Origin: Calliopum simillimum
Taxonomy: Eukaryota; Arthropoda; Insecta; Diptera; Lauxaniidae
DNA length: 64,000 nt
Reading direction: 5' to 3'
NCBI GenBank assembly: GCA_951812925.1
Contig: OX638372.1
Location: 70,945,407-71,009,406, forward strand
The notes below the pieces were generated by a model, which saw only the letters and a program-made list of their open reading frames with translations, searched no databases and was not told the origin of the DNA. Shown here in pieces: positions 10,518-22,318 of the stretch (its first letter is position 1; each line of letters begins with the position of its first letter). The position numbers and the translations under genes are program-made.

Positions 10518-11386
10518 CAACGGTCCATTCAGTACGTTGAGTACGTTACGTCGTATTTTTCAACTGATAGCTAAGTTAAAAATCATGAGCTTATATCAAG
10601 TGCGACCCAATCAGTACGTCTACGTCAACGCAACGTACAAAAGTTGCCCAACTCTCAACATTCGACATACGTCGTGTAATTTGACAATCGTAAAATAAAT
10701 GTATTTTCAATTTCATTTGTTATTTTTTTTTTTTTTGGTTTGTCGTTTCTCTTTTATTTTTTGAATAAAATTGGAATTAAAAATTATTGGAGCTGTGCAA
10801 AATTAAAATTTCAAATTAATATTATGAAAGAATTTTGATTCCGTTTTCAAAGTATTCATTGGGCCAGGATTCTCCGTCAAATACGTCGCAGTCAGTTGAA
10901 AAAAACCACGTGACGTACTCGACGTACTGAATAGACCGTTGGTTTTAAGCGAACGGTCCATAGAATACGTCGAATACGTCACGTCGTTTTTTTCAACTGA
11001 CTGCGACGCATTTGACAGAGAAGCCTGGCCCAATGAATTTTTTGAAAACGGATTAAAACATCAAAATTCTTTTTATAACATTAATTTCAAATTTTAATTT
11101 TGCACTTGCACAGCTCCAATAATTTTTTATTCGCACTTTCTTTCAAAAAATAAATGAGACACCACACAGAAAAAAAAAACAACAAATGAAATTGAAAATA
11201 AATTTGTTTTACGATTGTCAAATCAAACGTCGTACGTCGAAAGTTGGGAGTTGTGCAATTTTTGTACGTTGCGTTGACGTAGACGTACTGATTGGGTCGC
11301 ACTTGATATAAACTTATGATTTTTAACTAAGCTGTCAGTTAAAAAAAAACGACGTGACGTACTCGACGTACTGAATGGACCGTTGG
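10518..11386. mobile_element. Two inverted, abutting MITE copies forming an 870 bp palindrome
   Basis: 10518-10942 and 10951-11386 are inverted copies of each other. Each copy also has its own inverted ends of about 35 bp, beginning AACGGTCCATTCAGTACGT and rich in CGTACG-like words. The same end motif therefore occurs four times: at both outer edges and twice at the centre, separated by only 8 bases. No coding capacity. The superfamily is not clear. Confidence 0.8.
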
Positions 11387-11833
11387 CCCATTTTTTTTAA
11401 GCAGAGCCGGCTGAAATTCAAAATTTTCTAATATTGCGGATATTTTTTTTATGAAAACTAATGTAAGTTTGAAAACCCAGGATGGATTCAGGCCTAATTT
11501 CATTTATTTTCACGTCATTTGAATTTTAGGGCCGCTTAAGCTGCAGTCATTCGACACTCAAAAAAGTTTGGGCGGTGCTTATGTCACAATTGACGCTGTC
11601 AAAAAAAAAAAATAGTTTAATAATCAAAAAACAAATAATTTCAAAAATATACGAAAATTTCAAATTAATTAAATAAAAATAAAATTCAAATACAAAAGTT
11701 CAATACTTTTTACGATTTCTTCAGCAAGTTTTAGGTATAGATAAGAAATAGAAGATTTTTGGGTTTCTGAACAAATATGTCTCAACAGGGTCTCAATGAA
11801 CATGCTTAAAACTAGAAGCAGCGAATACATTTC

Positions 11834-12150
11834 CGGCATATTGCCTTTGTCAAGGACGGGAATTGAGGTTTTGCACGAACTGGTAGACATTCGCGTGGTT
11901 TTTATTAATTGGCTAATTGTTTCCGTTGGTGCATGGATATGGGCATCCAGGAAATCACCAATTTTGCATTTAGCATTGAAAACTATGAGTGCTCGGCAGA
12001 AGAGGTTAATGAGAAATTCTACGATAAGTTCACTAAACTATTAATGGAGGAGCAGAAGCTGAAGGAGCATGGAGTACGTTTTCTGGTTATCGGAAAACTA
12101 ACGCTACTGCCATTAGATCTGTAGCAGTTGTTAGAAAAATGAAATGGAAC
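11834..12150 (+). pseudogene. Dehydrodolichyl diphosphate synthase pseudogene fragment (cis-prenyltransferase)
   Basis: One frame reads RHIAFVKDGN, stop, GFARTGRHSRGFY, stop, LANCFRWCMDMGIQEI, then NFAFSIENYECSAEEVNE and ends KEHGVRFLVIGKLTLLPLDL before a third stop at 12121. These blocks match, in order and spacing, the cis-prenyltransferase family: the active-site HIAF.MDGN motif, the HS.GF segment and the YAFSIEN signature. The living enzyme is the catalytic subunit making the dolichol precursor at the ER. Here three in-frame stops kill it, but no frameshift is seen, suggesting a fairly young pseudogene. Sequence upstream of 11834 is not clearly coding. Homology stops where the MITE at 12151 begins. 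Confidence 0.85.
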
Positions 12151-12718
12151 TAAAATTTGGTTACCGGACATAATCCCAACGGACATAATCCCCATTTCGT
12201 AAATGGGGATTATGTCCGAAAATTTTTCGGTCATTATCCCCATTTTGGCCATGGGGGTTATGTCCGCAAATTTTTCGGACATAATCCCAATGGGGGTTAT
12301 GTCCGAAAAATTAAATTAAGATTGAACAAAATTTTTGCAATAATCCATTTAAAAAATTTATATGGTGTTGGATATTATAGACTGATCCGCGGCCGAAGGC
12401 CGCCGCGAAGCCGGTATTGGATTTTTGGGTGTTTTAAATCCTGAGCTGCGGCCGCAGGCCGCCCACTTACCCCTACCCTTATGTAAAATTACTGTGGAAT
12501 TTTTGGGAGTTGTTAATCCTGAGCTGCTTCTGTTGTCAATAACAAAATATCGTTATGGGGACTATGTCCGTTTTTTCCTGGGGATTATGTCCGAAACACT
12601 TGCGGACATAATCCCATTGAAAAAATGGGGATTATGTCCGAATAACTTGCGGACATTATCCCCATATCGTGAATGGGGATTATGTCCGTGGGGATTATGT
12701 CACGGCACCCTAAAATTT
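12151..12718. mobile_element. hAT-type MITE packed with a 14-mer in both orientations
   Basis: Perfect 8 bp direct repeats TAAAATTT flank it (12151-12158 and 12711-12718). Ends are imperfectly inverted: GGTTACCGGACATAATCCC at the left, and the right end reads GGGTGCCGTGACATAATC on the other strand. Inside lie two clusters (about 12163-12305 and 12557-12704) holding seven copies each of CGGACATAATCCCC or its complement, in mixed orientation, with spacers of mostly 5-15 bases. Between them (12360-12530) is a GC-rich palindrome and the word AATCCTGAGCTGC twice. No transposase. It sits at the end of the prenyltransferase pseudogene. Confidence 0.8.
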
Positions 12719-13049
12719 TGTGGCCTCAAATTACAAGTAAACAGAAGAAATTAATTATTCATGTGAAAAAAGACATATTTGCAAAAAAACATTACATATA
12801 GCCGGGCAAATATTAATTAGATAAGCGTGCAGGAAATAGCAATTGCCAATTAGAAATTTTTTTAAAATTCATGCGATACTAACAGTTTAGCTAAGCTAAA
12901 ATTTAAGCTTAAACTGTGAAATTGGCCCTGAGAAAGTATGGATGTCAAATTAAAGAACTAAAGTTTTAAAACATGGGTAAAACTTTTATGATGTGAGGAT
13001 TTTTACAAAATCTAAAAATTTAATTTACGTTTGTTTTCGTTGATTTCAC
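12719..13049. other. No recognisable feature
   Basis: AT-rich, no open frame or repeat recognised. Confidence 0.4.
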
Positions 13050-13335
13050 GAAAATACAACTCCAGATATAAAACTATTATGTACCAATATTGTAGCTTGT
13101 TTAAATATCTTTCATTTAACACAAATATTTTCTTAATTGGTCTAGGTTTTTTTCAAATTCAGTATTTCGGCAGCCCCATTTAAGAAAAATCATAATATCA
13201 TGCAAATAAAACCCCAGATTTACAACTATTGTACCACAATGTTGTAGCTTGCTTAAATATCTTTCATTTAACACCAATAATTTCTAAATCCGTCCAGGTT
13301 TTTTCAAATTCAGTATTTGGGCTGCACCATAACTG
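13050..13335 (+). repeat. Direct tandem duplication, ~152 bp unit
   Basis: 13050-13195 and 13202-13335 share long words such as TTGTAGCTTG, ATATCTTTCATTTAACAC and TTTTTCAAATTCAGTATTT in the same order. Two copies only, moderately diverged. Confidence 0.75.
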
Positions 13336-14660
13336 TACTTAACCTCCAAATCGCGTTCTTTTCCAATACCTCCCAAGATTTCCTTTTATTGTGGTAATTT
13401 GAACCCTTTAAATCCCACAGACATTAATTGTCGCACACAACTCGAATAAATTTGGGAGTAGATATTTTAACGCACAATTTCCATATGTTTAGTTTGACGT
13501 TTACGCGCGACTAGCAAAAAAGTTCGAAATATTTTGGTTGGAGATTTTCGTCGCTCGCGCTGATCCGACGTCACTTGCTACGCTTTTCGCTCGTTATCGC
13601 TTGCTCATAAACACTTCTATAAGAACATGCGTATTTGGTTTTGTTTGAATTGTCATCTAGTCGAGCCGTCCCACACTGGGGCAGATACTCTCAATACCTG
13701 GCGATAATTCAAAAAATTAAATGTTATTTCAGGATACCCTTTTATATTGTTTAAGTATAATATTAACCAGCGTACTATTTGCCATTTTTCAAATGTCTTG
13801 TAATAAACCCATTTCATCACTACAGCACGCTTAACTTTAACTTTGTACACTGAACTAGTTTTTATAAGTTATTTCCATATTAATCAAAGCAGTTTTTTGC
13901 TAAAGTTTATTAACTTTTAAATGTTGACCATGGAGCCTTCATCTTCAAGTATGTAGCCTTATCTAAACATATTTTTTGCCTTAAAAATGTTAACACATTT
14001 AGGTAGGTAAGTTAAATAAAATGGAGAAGAAAAATTTTACGAAATTAAATAAATAATAGATAATTTAATTAGGTTCCAAGCCTTTCCAAGCATTAGTTAT
14101 GATTCAAAAATATTCCGTTTAGTATTGACTTCTAGAGGCGACAAGAAAATTTTGCTACCTTTTGCTACTTTAAAATTTACATCGATTTTTAGAACGTAAC
14201 CTTAAATTAAATATTTTTCTTGCATTGCCGACATTATTCAAAATTTCTAATTTTGATTTACAAATGGCCTCTAACTTATTATTTGTCACGACAAAAGAAC
14301 TTATAAACATTATACCCTTTTCACACTGTCATCGAAAACAGCTCGTTTTCTCGTCATTGGTTTTGAAAACGATATACTTAAAAATTACATTCACACTTGT
14401 ACTTCTCGTTTTTGATGACGGCTGAACAGCTGATGTCAGCTTTAAAAAAAATTTTGATATGTTTGGTTGATTGCCGCCAGCATTGCTTCGTGTGTATCAT
14501 TTACCTTGCTTATACGACATTAAATACGGTATCAAATAAACTCGTTTCAACGTAGCACACTTAAAATGTGAGCGTTTATACGAATCAAAAGAAGTGTATC
14601 AAATTGACACACTTTTTATAGCGTACTACAAAATCAGCTGTCAGAATTTGAAGTTCGTGA
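13336..14660. other. Unassigned stretch
   Basis: Contains scattered CG-containing words at 13495-13600 and otherwise AT-rich DNA. The open frame at 14225-14425 has no recognisable domain. No RNA gene, exon or transposon end is supported. Confidence 0.35.
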
Positions 14661-14806
14661 AATCGTAAATATGAAAAATAAAGAAATTGAATATGTGTTA
14701 TTTTATTTAATGAAGCAAATGCGGAAAAAAAGGATTCCACTTTGCCACCAAGTTTTAATCATCAATAATCATATATTGTTGAGCTTATGTCATGAAAGGA
14801 AATTTT

Positions 14807-14962
14807 TTAGAGGCAGTTTGGCGTTGCAGAGAGGTCATCCGGAGTGGTGTTCCGTTTGACTTTGCCGTCTAATAAATGCATAATATGCTTTTCGTTTATT
14901 ATGCAAAGCATCTGTTGAATTTCCTTCTCGCTCCAAACATCTCTTTTCTTTAATTTTTCCAT
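14807..14962 (-). pseudogene. Myb/SANT-like DNA-binding domain fragment, probably from a PIF/Harbinger transposon
   Basis: From ATG at 14962 the minus strand codes 51 residues starting MEKLKKRDVWSEKEIQQML and continuing through INEKHIMHLLDGK. This is the first helix pair of the Myb/SANT-like domain that Harbinger elements carry in their second gene, which guides the transposase to DNA and into the nucleus. The frame stops at 14807, before the domain would be complete. The plus-strand open frame at 14671-14859 (MKNKEIEYVLFYLMKQMRKK) might be the start of the divergent transposase gene but is too short to tell. No inverted ends could be fixed. Confidence 0.5.
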
Positions 14963-15927
14963 TATTTATGCCAAATTCTTTCACTTTTCATAAAAATTGC
15001 TCAATTCAATTGAAAATATTTATTTTAAATTACATTTGTCAAATCACATTTGTCATTTGTTTTCTTATAAAACGGCTGTTCCAAACTGTGTTGCCTTACA
15101 CATGTGTTTATATAGACACTTAACATGGTTCCGCAATGCTTAATTCGAATTGAAAAAGCGATTTATGATGACGCGCTTAAAAATTTCGATACGGATTGAT
15201 ATAGCGTTTATAAATGCGTTTCCAAATAACATGGTAAGTTCGAATTAAAGCGTATTTGTTGACTGCATTTTTCACAGCCATGTTGCTGCAACTGTTGCCT
15301 CGTGTGTAGCTAACATTAGAGTTAAAAAATAAATTCTTTGTCGATAAGTGTCGCTTGGATTTATTTTTGGAGATATAGGCGTCAGAAGTTTCTGATATAT
15401 CTTTAATAGAAACCATTGTAATTTGGGAACCTGGATGGATTTAAAAAATGCTGACGCTATCTGAATGATATTGCACAGACAAATCAGGCGCAAATGTTAT
15501 ATCAGATGAAAGTAATAAATATAGATTTCCACATTTTGTTAACTAATTTAAGAATAATTGCATGTTTTGGGGAAAAAAATGTTTTAAGAAAACAATGGGC
15601 CCCAGTTTTAGAAAAAAATTAATATATTGGAACGGTGCCTCAGATTTAGATTTATTTATAATCAAGTTTTCGCCCTACAATTGTCGTGTGTGTGAACCAG
15701 CTCTAACGTAGCATTTTGTGCGAAGTGTCAAAACAGATGTAACGGGTGCAAACGTTCGTTTAGTCGCTCACGCCTATTTTGGTTAGGCCTTGATTCGATT
15801 TAATTTGATCGTGTGAAACGCCAGCGTTTACCATGTCGTTGTCACTTTTGATAGGTGTATAGTTTTTGGTTTAGGCAGGGGATAAATAAAGCAATTGGGA
15901 AAATAGTAAAAATGGCCGCCTATATGT
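14963..15927. other. Unassigned stretch
   Basis: No clear gene. Words such as TAACATGGT and TTCGAATT recur at 15120-15250 and could be remains of the Harbinger-like element. Nothing else recognised. Confidence 0.3.
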
Positions 15928-17613
15928 GTATATAGTAGAGCTGGAAAACAATCGATGTTTGCAACTATCGATGCTTTCGATGTTTTTCAAGCAAAACATC
16001 GATACTATCGATGTTTTTCTAAAAAAAAAAATAAAGTAAAAATTCCATTTTCCGTAAAAAAAAATGTATATTCATGAATTTTGTTCAAGATTAGTTATTT
16101 ATCTAGTTCATAGTTTTAGATAAGAAAAAGGAGCTAACTGCACCCATCTACTCAATATATGTTAAGTGTTTTCTCAAAGTAAAGTTGTTAGAAAATATAT
16201 AACGAGTTGCATAAAAATTTTCTGTTAAAGATATGATTAATACATGGCGTAAAATGAAAAACTCAAGATTTAAGACTGCTAAAGACTGGAATGATTTCAA
16301 ATAGACGCAGTCTATCAATCTTTCTTGATCCAGATTTTGATCCAGAATTGGTACCAGATTTCTCGGATGGATTTGGATTAAAGATTGGATCAATCCATTT
16401 AAATCCAGGGAATATAGATTGTTACAAAAGATTGACATGTTTTCAAATAGACGCAGTCTATCAATCTTTCTGGATCCAGAATTGCGTACCAGATGTACGC
16501 GATGAATGCAACGTGAAATATTGCAGGAGCCGATTGCACCCCGCGAGGAATTAAAGTCCAACTGCAAACTATTCCAACAAGATACTCCATGATTTCCTGC
16601 AAGTACTGGACTTTGCTGATTTGTGATCATCAAGGAGATAATAGTATCGCAGTTTCCTGGGAATTAAAGTCCAACTCCACTCCATTTGAGTTCTTTTCAA
16701 TCCAAGAATGAACTTAGAAAAAAAGCGTGATCAATGTCCATCCATTCTAATCCATTTTAATGCAACTGCAATTATTTAAGTTCATGTAATTTTTTTTTGT
16801 TACTGCACTTTATAAACATCAAATTAATGCCATTTTCAAAGTGAAAACATTGCTCGAAGAATAAGTTCATTTTTTATTATTGAAATCCATTTCAATCCAT
16901 TAGATTGAAATCCATTTCAATCCATTAGATTGAAATTGATTAAAATGGATTGGTATTGAATCCAGAGGTTTCGTTGTCTGGATAGTATGGATCCAAATAG
17001 ATTCAAATGGACACTATCTTTATCCATATTAATCCATTAGAATCTGGACGCGGCACAAGGGTACCCTATTCTCACTTGCCTGGGTAACCAGACTAAAATC
17101 AGAAGATCTAGATAATCGCAGAACCACGTTCACACCTTTTACCTGGATGAGTAATTTATCATTTCAATGACACTTTTTTGCGTTTATCAAATCACGACAC
17201 TATTTTCAAATATATTTCATTACTTAAATTTTTTGTAAAACAATTGCGACAAACACATTTGATTTTAGCTTTAATTTGCTTTTTATTTAAAATGTTTTAT
17301 TTGTTTACATTTTGCATTTGTCAAAGGAAAAGGAAATTTCGTAATTCCCCTGGGATTTTTAATTTGGAGATGTCTCTTGCCGATTTTTTGGGTTAAATGA
17401 TCTAATTGTTTAAAAACTAGCTAATCTTTTCCATACAAATCGAAAAGCTTTTTATATGGAAAACTATCCTGGTAAGTGCTTCATCAGCATTCATCTGGAT
17501 AACCACGCAAGTGAGAATAGGGTATAACAGTCGATTGGGCAAAAAAACATCGATTGTAGTAACTTTTTTACTATCGATAGTGCCATCGATTATGTTCCAG
17601 CTCTAGTATATAG
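15928..17613. mobile_element. Non-autonomous hAT-type element with AATCCATT-rich body
   Basis: Perfect 8 bp target duplications GTATATAG (15928-15935, 17606-17613) flank inverted ends starting TAGAGCTGGAA and rich in ATCGATG. Subterminal ATCGAT words occur at both ends (15950-16020 and 17525-17590). The body holds a direct repeat of TCAAATAGACGCAGTCTATC (about 16297 and 16443) and many copies of variations on ATCCATTTCAATCCATT (16380-17040). No transposase can be read. A separate MITE sits inside at 17064-17522. Confidence 0.8.
17062..17524. mobile_element. MITE nested in the hAT-type element, TA target
   Basis: Ends CCCTATTCTCACTTGC (17064) and GCAAGTGAGAATAGGG (ending 17522) are perfect inverted repeats for 16 bases and continue imperfectly to about 30. 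TA flanks each end. This fits a Tc1/mariner-type MITE, though a three-base Harbinger target cannot be excluded. About 459 bp, no coding capacity. Confidence 0.75.
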
Positions 17614-18496
17614 TAAATATAAACTTTTTGTTCTAAGGGAAGTGATTTTGAATTAATTCTAAAATTAAAAGCAAAGTGAAAGTTAAAATGAAAGCCAACA
17701 TCAAAATAAAATAAGATAATCAACACATTATTCCTATGTGGAAATAATTTGAATTGCTTCATGAAAAGGTATATTAAAAACAAAACAAATTTTTCCGAAT
17801 GATTTCTTTTGGCTTATTGGTTTTAAATTAATTAAAAATTAAATGTTTACTTACAATCCTTGAAATCTATGCAAATAAGGCATACACGGTATTCAAGTTG
17901 ATACCTGAAATAATGTGTATGCTTTTTTTAAGTTCACTCCACCCATCGTCTGTTCGATTCAATAATTTCATATAAATCCTAACGTATATATGTAATATAT
18001 ACAGAACTGACAATAAGAAATGGTTTATTCGTTATATTATTGTTGTATATGCTTTAGTAAGATATGCCGTATCGTATTTTCCGGGATGGTCCTTTATTTT
18101 TGCACTGTGGTCTGTTTCGAAAATATGCGCCTGGTTTTCGCCAATTTTCGTACCTTTATACTTTAGAGCGAAACAAAGAAAAAAATGAGATATTCAGTCA
18201 TGTCGTGAAATCCGAGTGATTTCAATTACTTTTCATATAGGAGGTTTTTTGATGAAAACAGTAAGTCAACCGGTAAAAAGTATAAGAATAACCAGGTTCT
18301 GCAAAAATAATTTGGAAAATATTCGATAAAATCAAATTTTACGACGTTTTTGTGGGTTTTTAAGGAATATTTCCTAAACGGTTATTTTTATAATTAAGGG
18401 TAATTATATTTAGTGTAGGTGTTAAGTTTGCTTGAGATTTGATCTTCATTTTAAAATTATTTGTATAGCACTGTCCGACAATTTCAAACTTTTTGT

Positions 18497-18635
18497 TGCA
18501 CGTCAGATTTTTTTAATCGATTTCTAAAGTTTTCAATTCCACTGTACAAAAAATTACAAAGATAACGCATTCTTGTGTTTTATCGGCATATTTAACTATA
18601 TTAGCCTTGCGTCTGAGGTGTATCATGTGTTGGGT
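18497..18635 (+). repeat. Dispersed repeat, same family as the foldback arms at 62.9-63.4 kb
   Basis: GCACGTCAGATTTTTTTAAT through CTGAGGTGTATCATGTGTT matches 62949-63087 in the same orientation and 63190-63330 inverted. It is a single, non-palindromic fragment here. Confidence 0.75.
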
Positions 18636-20703
18636 AATGGGTAATTTTTACCCCTTAAAAGGATACAAAAGTAACACATAACATAGGAGAATAATGGATA
18701 AGTATGTACCACAGAAATATATCCTATTAGATTTCACTACTAGTTGCTGAACACTAACCAGTCGAAATTTCGTCCCGGAAGCCAAATATCGTTACAATCA
18801 ATGAAGACTCTCACATTGCGTTTTTTAATACATTTTTGAGAAATTTTTCAAAAATTAAAAGCATTTGTCGTCTTAGGTGCCCCAGCGAAATTTTCAGCAG
18901 ATAATCTCTTGAACAAAAAAGGGTCGTTTTGATATGGTTTTTACATTATTACGATCTCAAAAATGTTCGGAATGGGTCTAGCGAAATATCGAAAGATTTT
19001 TTACTGCAGTGGAAAGAAAGTTAGAAATTAGAAATCGATTAGCTGTTGTTAAATAAATAAATAACAAAAAGTGCAAAGCGCAATATTTGTTAAATAAAAA
19101 TTTAAGGCGTAAAAAGATGTACATTACGTCGGGTAAAACTAGAGGAGTCACCAGGTATGGGACAGGTTTTGTTTTCGAACCACAACTTGTTACTGGCTAA
19201 ATCGTTTCAGGTGTTTTATATATCGTTCAAAAGGTAAGACACATACGCAGCATTCTACTAAAGAACGGGTGATTATTTCGTCGCACACAAAAGTTATGAC
19301 CAATTCTCAAAAGACATATTTTTTCGCTCTTTAAAAATTTGTATATAATGAAAATTGGAAAATACGAAATAAAAATCTCATGACAGTACATAAACAAAAA
19401 CCTTCATTCATGTATTTGACAGTTGCACTCGATTTGGGTTCGAAAAAGTTCCCTACAACCGGATAATTATGTGTCCCATACCCGGAACATGACACTATTT
19501 CAGCAATGCCAAAAAATAATGTTTTAGCCATTTATATTTGCACAAAGCCTTATCGTATCATAAAGTAGACATAAAACACTAAGGGAAGTTTTTTTAATGT
19601 CCTGTTAAGCACTAATCAGAACTTTTACCGGCAGTTAAAGAGAAAGCACAATGTTAGTAACAATCTATCAGTTAAGTTCTGATTAAGTTAACGCCAAGAT
19701 GGTCTGCCGGTTAGTTGCTAATCAGAAGAACAACTGACAAAAAAATATTATTTAGAATGAAAATGAAAAGATGTCATAAAATTAAGGGTTTAAGAGTAGT
19801 AGAGTATGTAAGTTTCAAATTGATCCAACGAATCCTTTTATAGAGACGGGGGTTTTAAAAATATTTCACGGTGACGTAGTTCGGTTTTTCAAGGACATCC
19901 AAACTTTAAGAATTTGTGATGTAAAAGTAAAAAAAAAAAATAAATAAAATTAGACGTCCTTGGACAAGCTTTATAGAATGAAAATCATACAGTAAAAGAA
20001 TCGATCGATAGATTTTATATGTAATATAATTTTTGTTTTAATAAGAATTCAATTGCTTTTATGAGATACTATTAAGGTGTCATGGTAAATCCGTCCGACA
20101 TTTTACGTAGCCATTAAGATAATCGGTTGAACAAAAATTTTTACATATTTCATCAAATAAGGCGTTGAACCCACAATGGCCTACAATACTCAGTTTTTAT
20201 TGGTGAGTTTCGAGAGTCAAGACCGAAATAAAAGAAGTTAAAATTTTATGATCGAAAATGGTTAAAGATTTTTTTAGGTATACGTTTTTTATGTTTAGGC
20301 ATAGAAAGTTCATATCTCGCTTAAGATTTTTTACTTAAGTATGCATTAAAACACAGTGGCCACTATTTTAAGTTGTGCTGATTTATTAAAGTGAAAAAGG
20401 TGATCTACAATTTCAAGTCCAGAAAAAAATTATTTGAATGGGTTTTTTTGAAAATGGAATTAGTCCACTTTTTCATAAACTGAGATATTAAAGGGTTTGC
20501 GTACGACTTAATTTAAAAATATTGGCAAGCATTATTAAACAGGTGTTAAGTGTTTACCACTGTAAATTTATCAAATTTTGTTATGCTGTAAAAATTTTTA
20601 CAAGTGTAATAGAAAATAGTACCTGATTTCTTGCATTATCATATTTTTTCATAGGAAAACAAAAAAGTAAACCAAAGAAATTTTCATGAAATTAACCAAA
20701 ACA

Positions 20704-20752
20704 TTACAAGAACAACAATAATACCAACAACAACAACACCAACAACAACGAT
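20704..20752 (+). repeat. CAA/CAACAC simple repeat
   Basis: A run of AACAACAATAATACC and CAACAACAACACC words, 49 bases, with interruptions. Confidence 0.85.
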
Positions 20753-21974
20753 GTTTTTGGATAGTTTTCGATTAATTCCGATTCCTGTAGACTATTTCGA
20801 TGTTTTTCAAATGTTCGATGTTGTAAATTTGCCTAAGTTTACTTAGATAAACATTTTTGTATGAAATTTAAAAAACTTTGTTTTATTACCTACGTTCTAT
20901 ATAATTTTATACATGACCTAGGTTAGTAGATTTTAGGCAACTTGTCTAAAAAATCTTCGGTGTTTTGCCTAAGTTTTATAAGGCAATTTGCCGAAGAACT
21001 TAGGTAATATTTATCCAAAATCTTAGGCAATTTATCGAAGTTGGATTTTTTGCTACCTCATCGATTTCAAAGTCAAAAATTATAAATTAAAATTTTTTCA
21101 AACTTAATTTTCAAAAGAAAATTGTTAAATTTAAAACAAATACGAATAAAAAAATTTAATATTTCTTAAATATCAACAATAACACATGTCTGCAATATTT
21201 AAACTTTTTATGTCAATCGAACTTTGTTCGCAAAAAAAGAAAAAATATTATTTTGTTCCAGTTACATCCAGTATCTTTGTGAATGCTATTTGAAAATGAC
21301 ACCATGGAGTGAAAAATCATATGAGAATCCACATACGATTTTTAACTTTTATATCATTTTGAAGTTGTCACAACTTTTTAAAAAAAATCATACAAGACCA
21401 ATTCATAACTCATGTTAAAGACAAGGAACAGTACTAATTGATGCGATTAATAGAACAAAGCAAACAAATTTCGTGCGTCCTCTATATAACCTCAAAATCG
21501 CGTTAGAATATCTCAAAAACCATGCGTAGATAGAGTGATTCTGAGACCGCATTCGAATTCATCACCAACAAATACAACAAAAATTACGATTGTTGTTATG
21601 GTTTGTTGTATTTGTTTTATGTACCGTTTTTCGACCTCTTTTTTAAAAAATGGTAAATAAACGATTTTAAAAATATAATAGTTTCATTTTGTTATTTTTT
21701 CTCTAAACAAAACATATTTGCAATAAAAAATGGAATATTAACTTTTAGCACCGAGACAAATAAATGGGTCAGAAATAAATAAATAGCATTCACAAAAAAA
21801 TTGGATGTGACTGAAACAATATTTTTTTTTTTAATGAGGGTACGCCAATACAAACAAATTTGTGAACAAAGTTCGTCTGACAAAAACAGTGTTTACCAGT
21901 ATAATCGGCCAAAGTTATCCGATGGTCTAAATGGGTAAAGCAATGAAAAACTATGTTTATTTCTTTTCTTACAG

Positions 21975-22256
21975 ACAATTTGGATAAAAATGGATTCTTT
22001 GCGAACAAAAGACTCTAATTGTAATGGATCGGCTGTTATAATCAACCAGTCCACTCCAGCTGTTATGGTCGGAATATGCAGCAGTAACAGTTTCGGCATA
22101 ATTCCACCCACTCATCACGAGTTAATTAGCGCTAATAGTATTGAGCTAAATGCTGGTGCCTCCCTTAGTGACGACTCTGGTGTGCCATTGACCACTAATA
22201 GTTCGATATCAAGTGGTGATTCATTTCGCCTTGGAATTTGTAAATTTGAAATTGAA
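21975..22256 (+). CDS. Host-like internal exon, 94 codons, Ser/Asn-rich protein of unknown identity
   Basis: A strong 3' splice site (pyrimidine-rich tract, TTCTTTTCTTACAG, ending 21974) is followed by an open frame whose first codon starts on the first exon base, and which closes at a strong 5' site GAA|GTAAGT at 22257. Length 282 bases, phase 0 at both ends. The product ([20 protein letters not shown] onwards, then [19 protein letters not shown]) is Ser/Asn/Ile-rich without a domain I recognise. ATG at 21990 could also be a start. The exon is free of stops and far less AT-rich than its surroundings, both signs of a used exon. The next exon in matching phase could be 40284-41037. Confidence 0.6.
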
Positions 22257-22318
22257 GTAAGTAGACGAACAGAAAAAAAAAAAAAAAAAAAAATAGTACA
22301 GTAAAAATGTGCGATGAC
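22257..22318. other. Intron start and poly-A run
   Basis: After the 5' splice site a run of about 20 A occurs at 22273-22292. No other feature. Confidence 0.5.

Larger units (their letters stand above)
17614..21974. other. Long AT-rich stretch without genes
   Basis: Apart from the dispersed repeat at 18497-18635 and a CAA-rich simple repeat near 20.7 kb, nothing is recognised. A small inverted pair GCATACAC...GTGTATGC occurs at 17880-17922. The ATCGATGTTTTT words at 20750-20830 recall the ends of the hAT-type element at 15936. Variations of CTTAGGCAA repeat between 20925 and 21045. This may be intron of the gene whose exons lie at 21975 and 40284. Confidence 0.4.

Noticed and set aside
11796..12044. 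82-codon open frame overlapping the prenyltransferase pseudogene
   Set aside because: Shadow frame; the real homology is in the other frame with RHIAFVKDG and AFSIEN.
21893..22111. Minus-strand open frames over the 21975 exon
   Set aside because: Antisense shadows of the exon; splice signals are on the plus strand.
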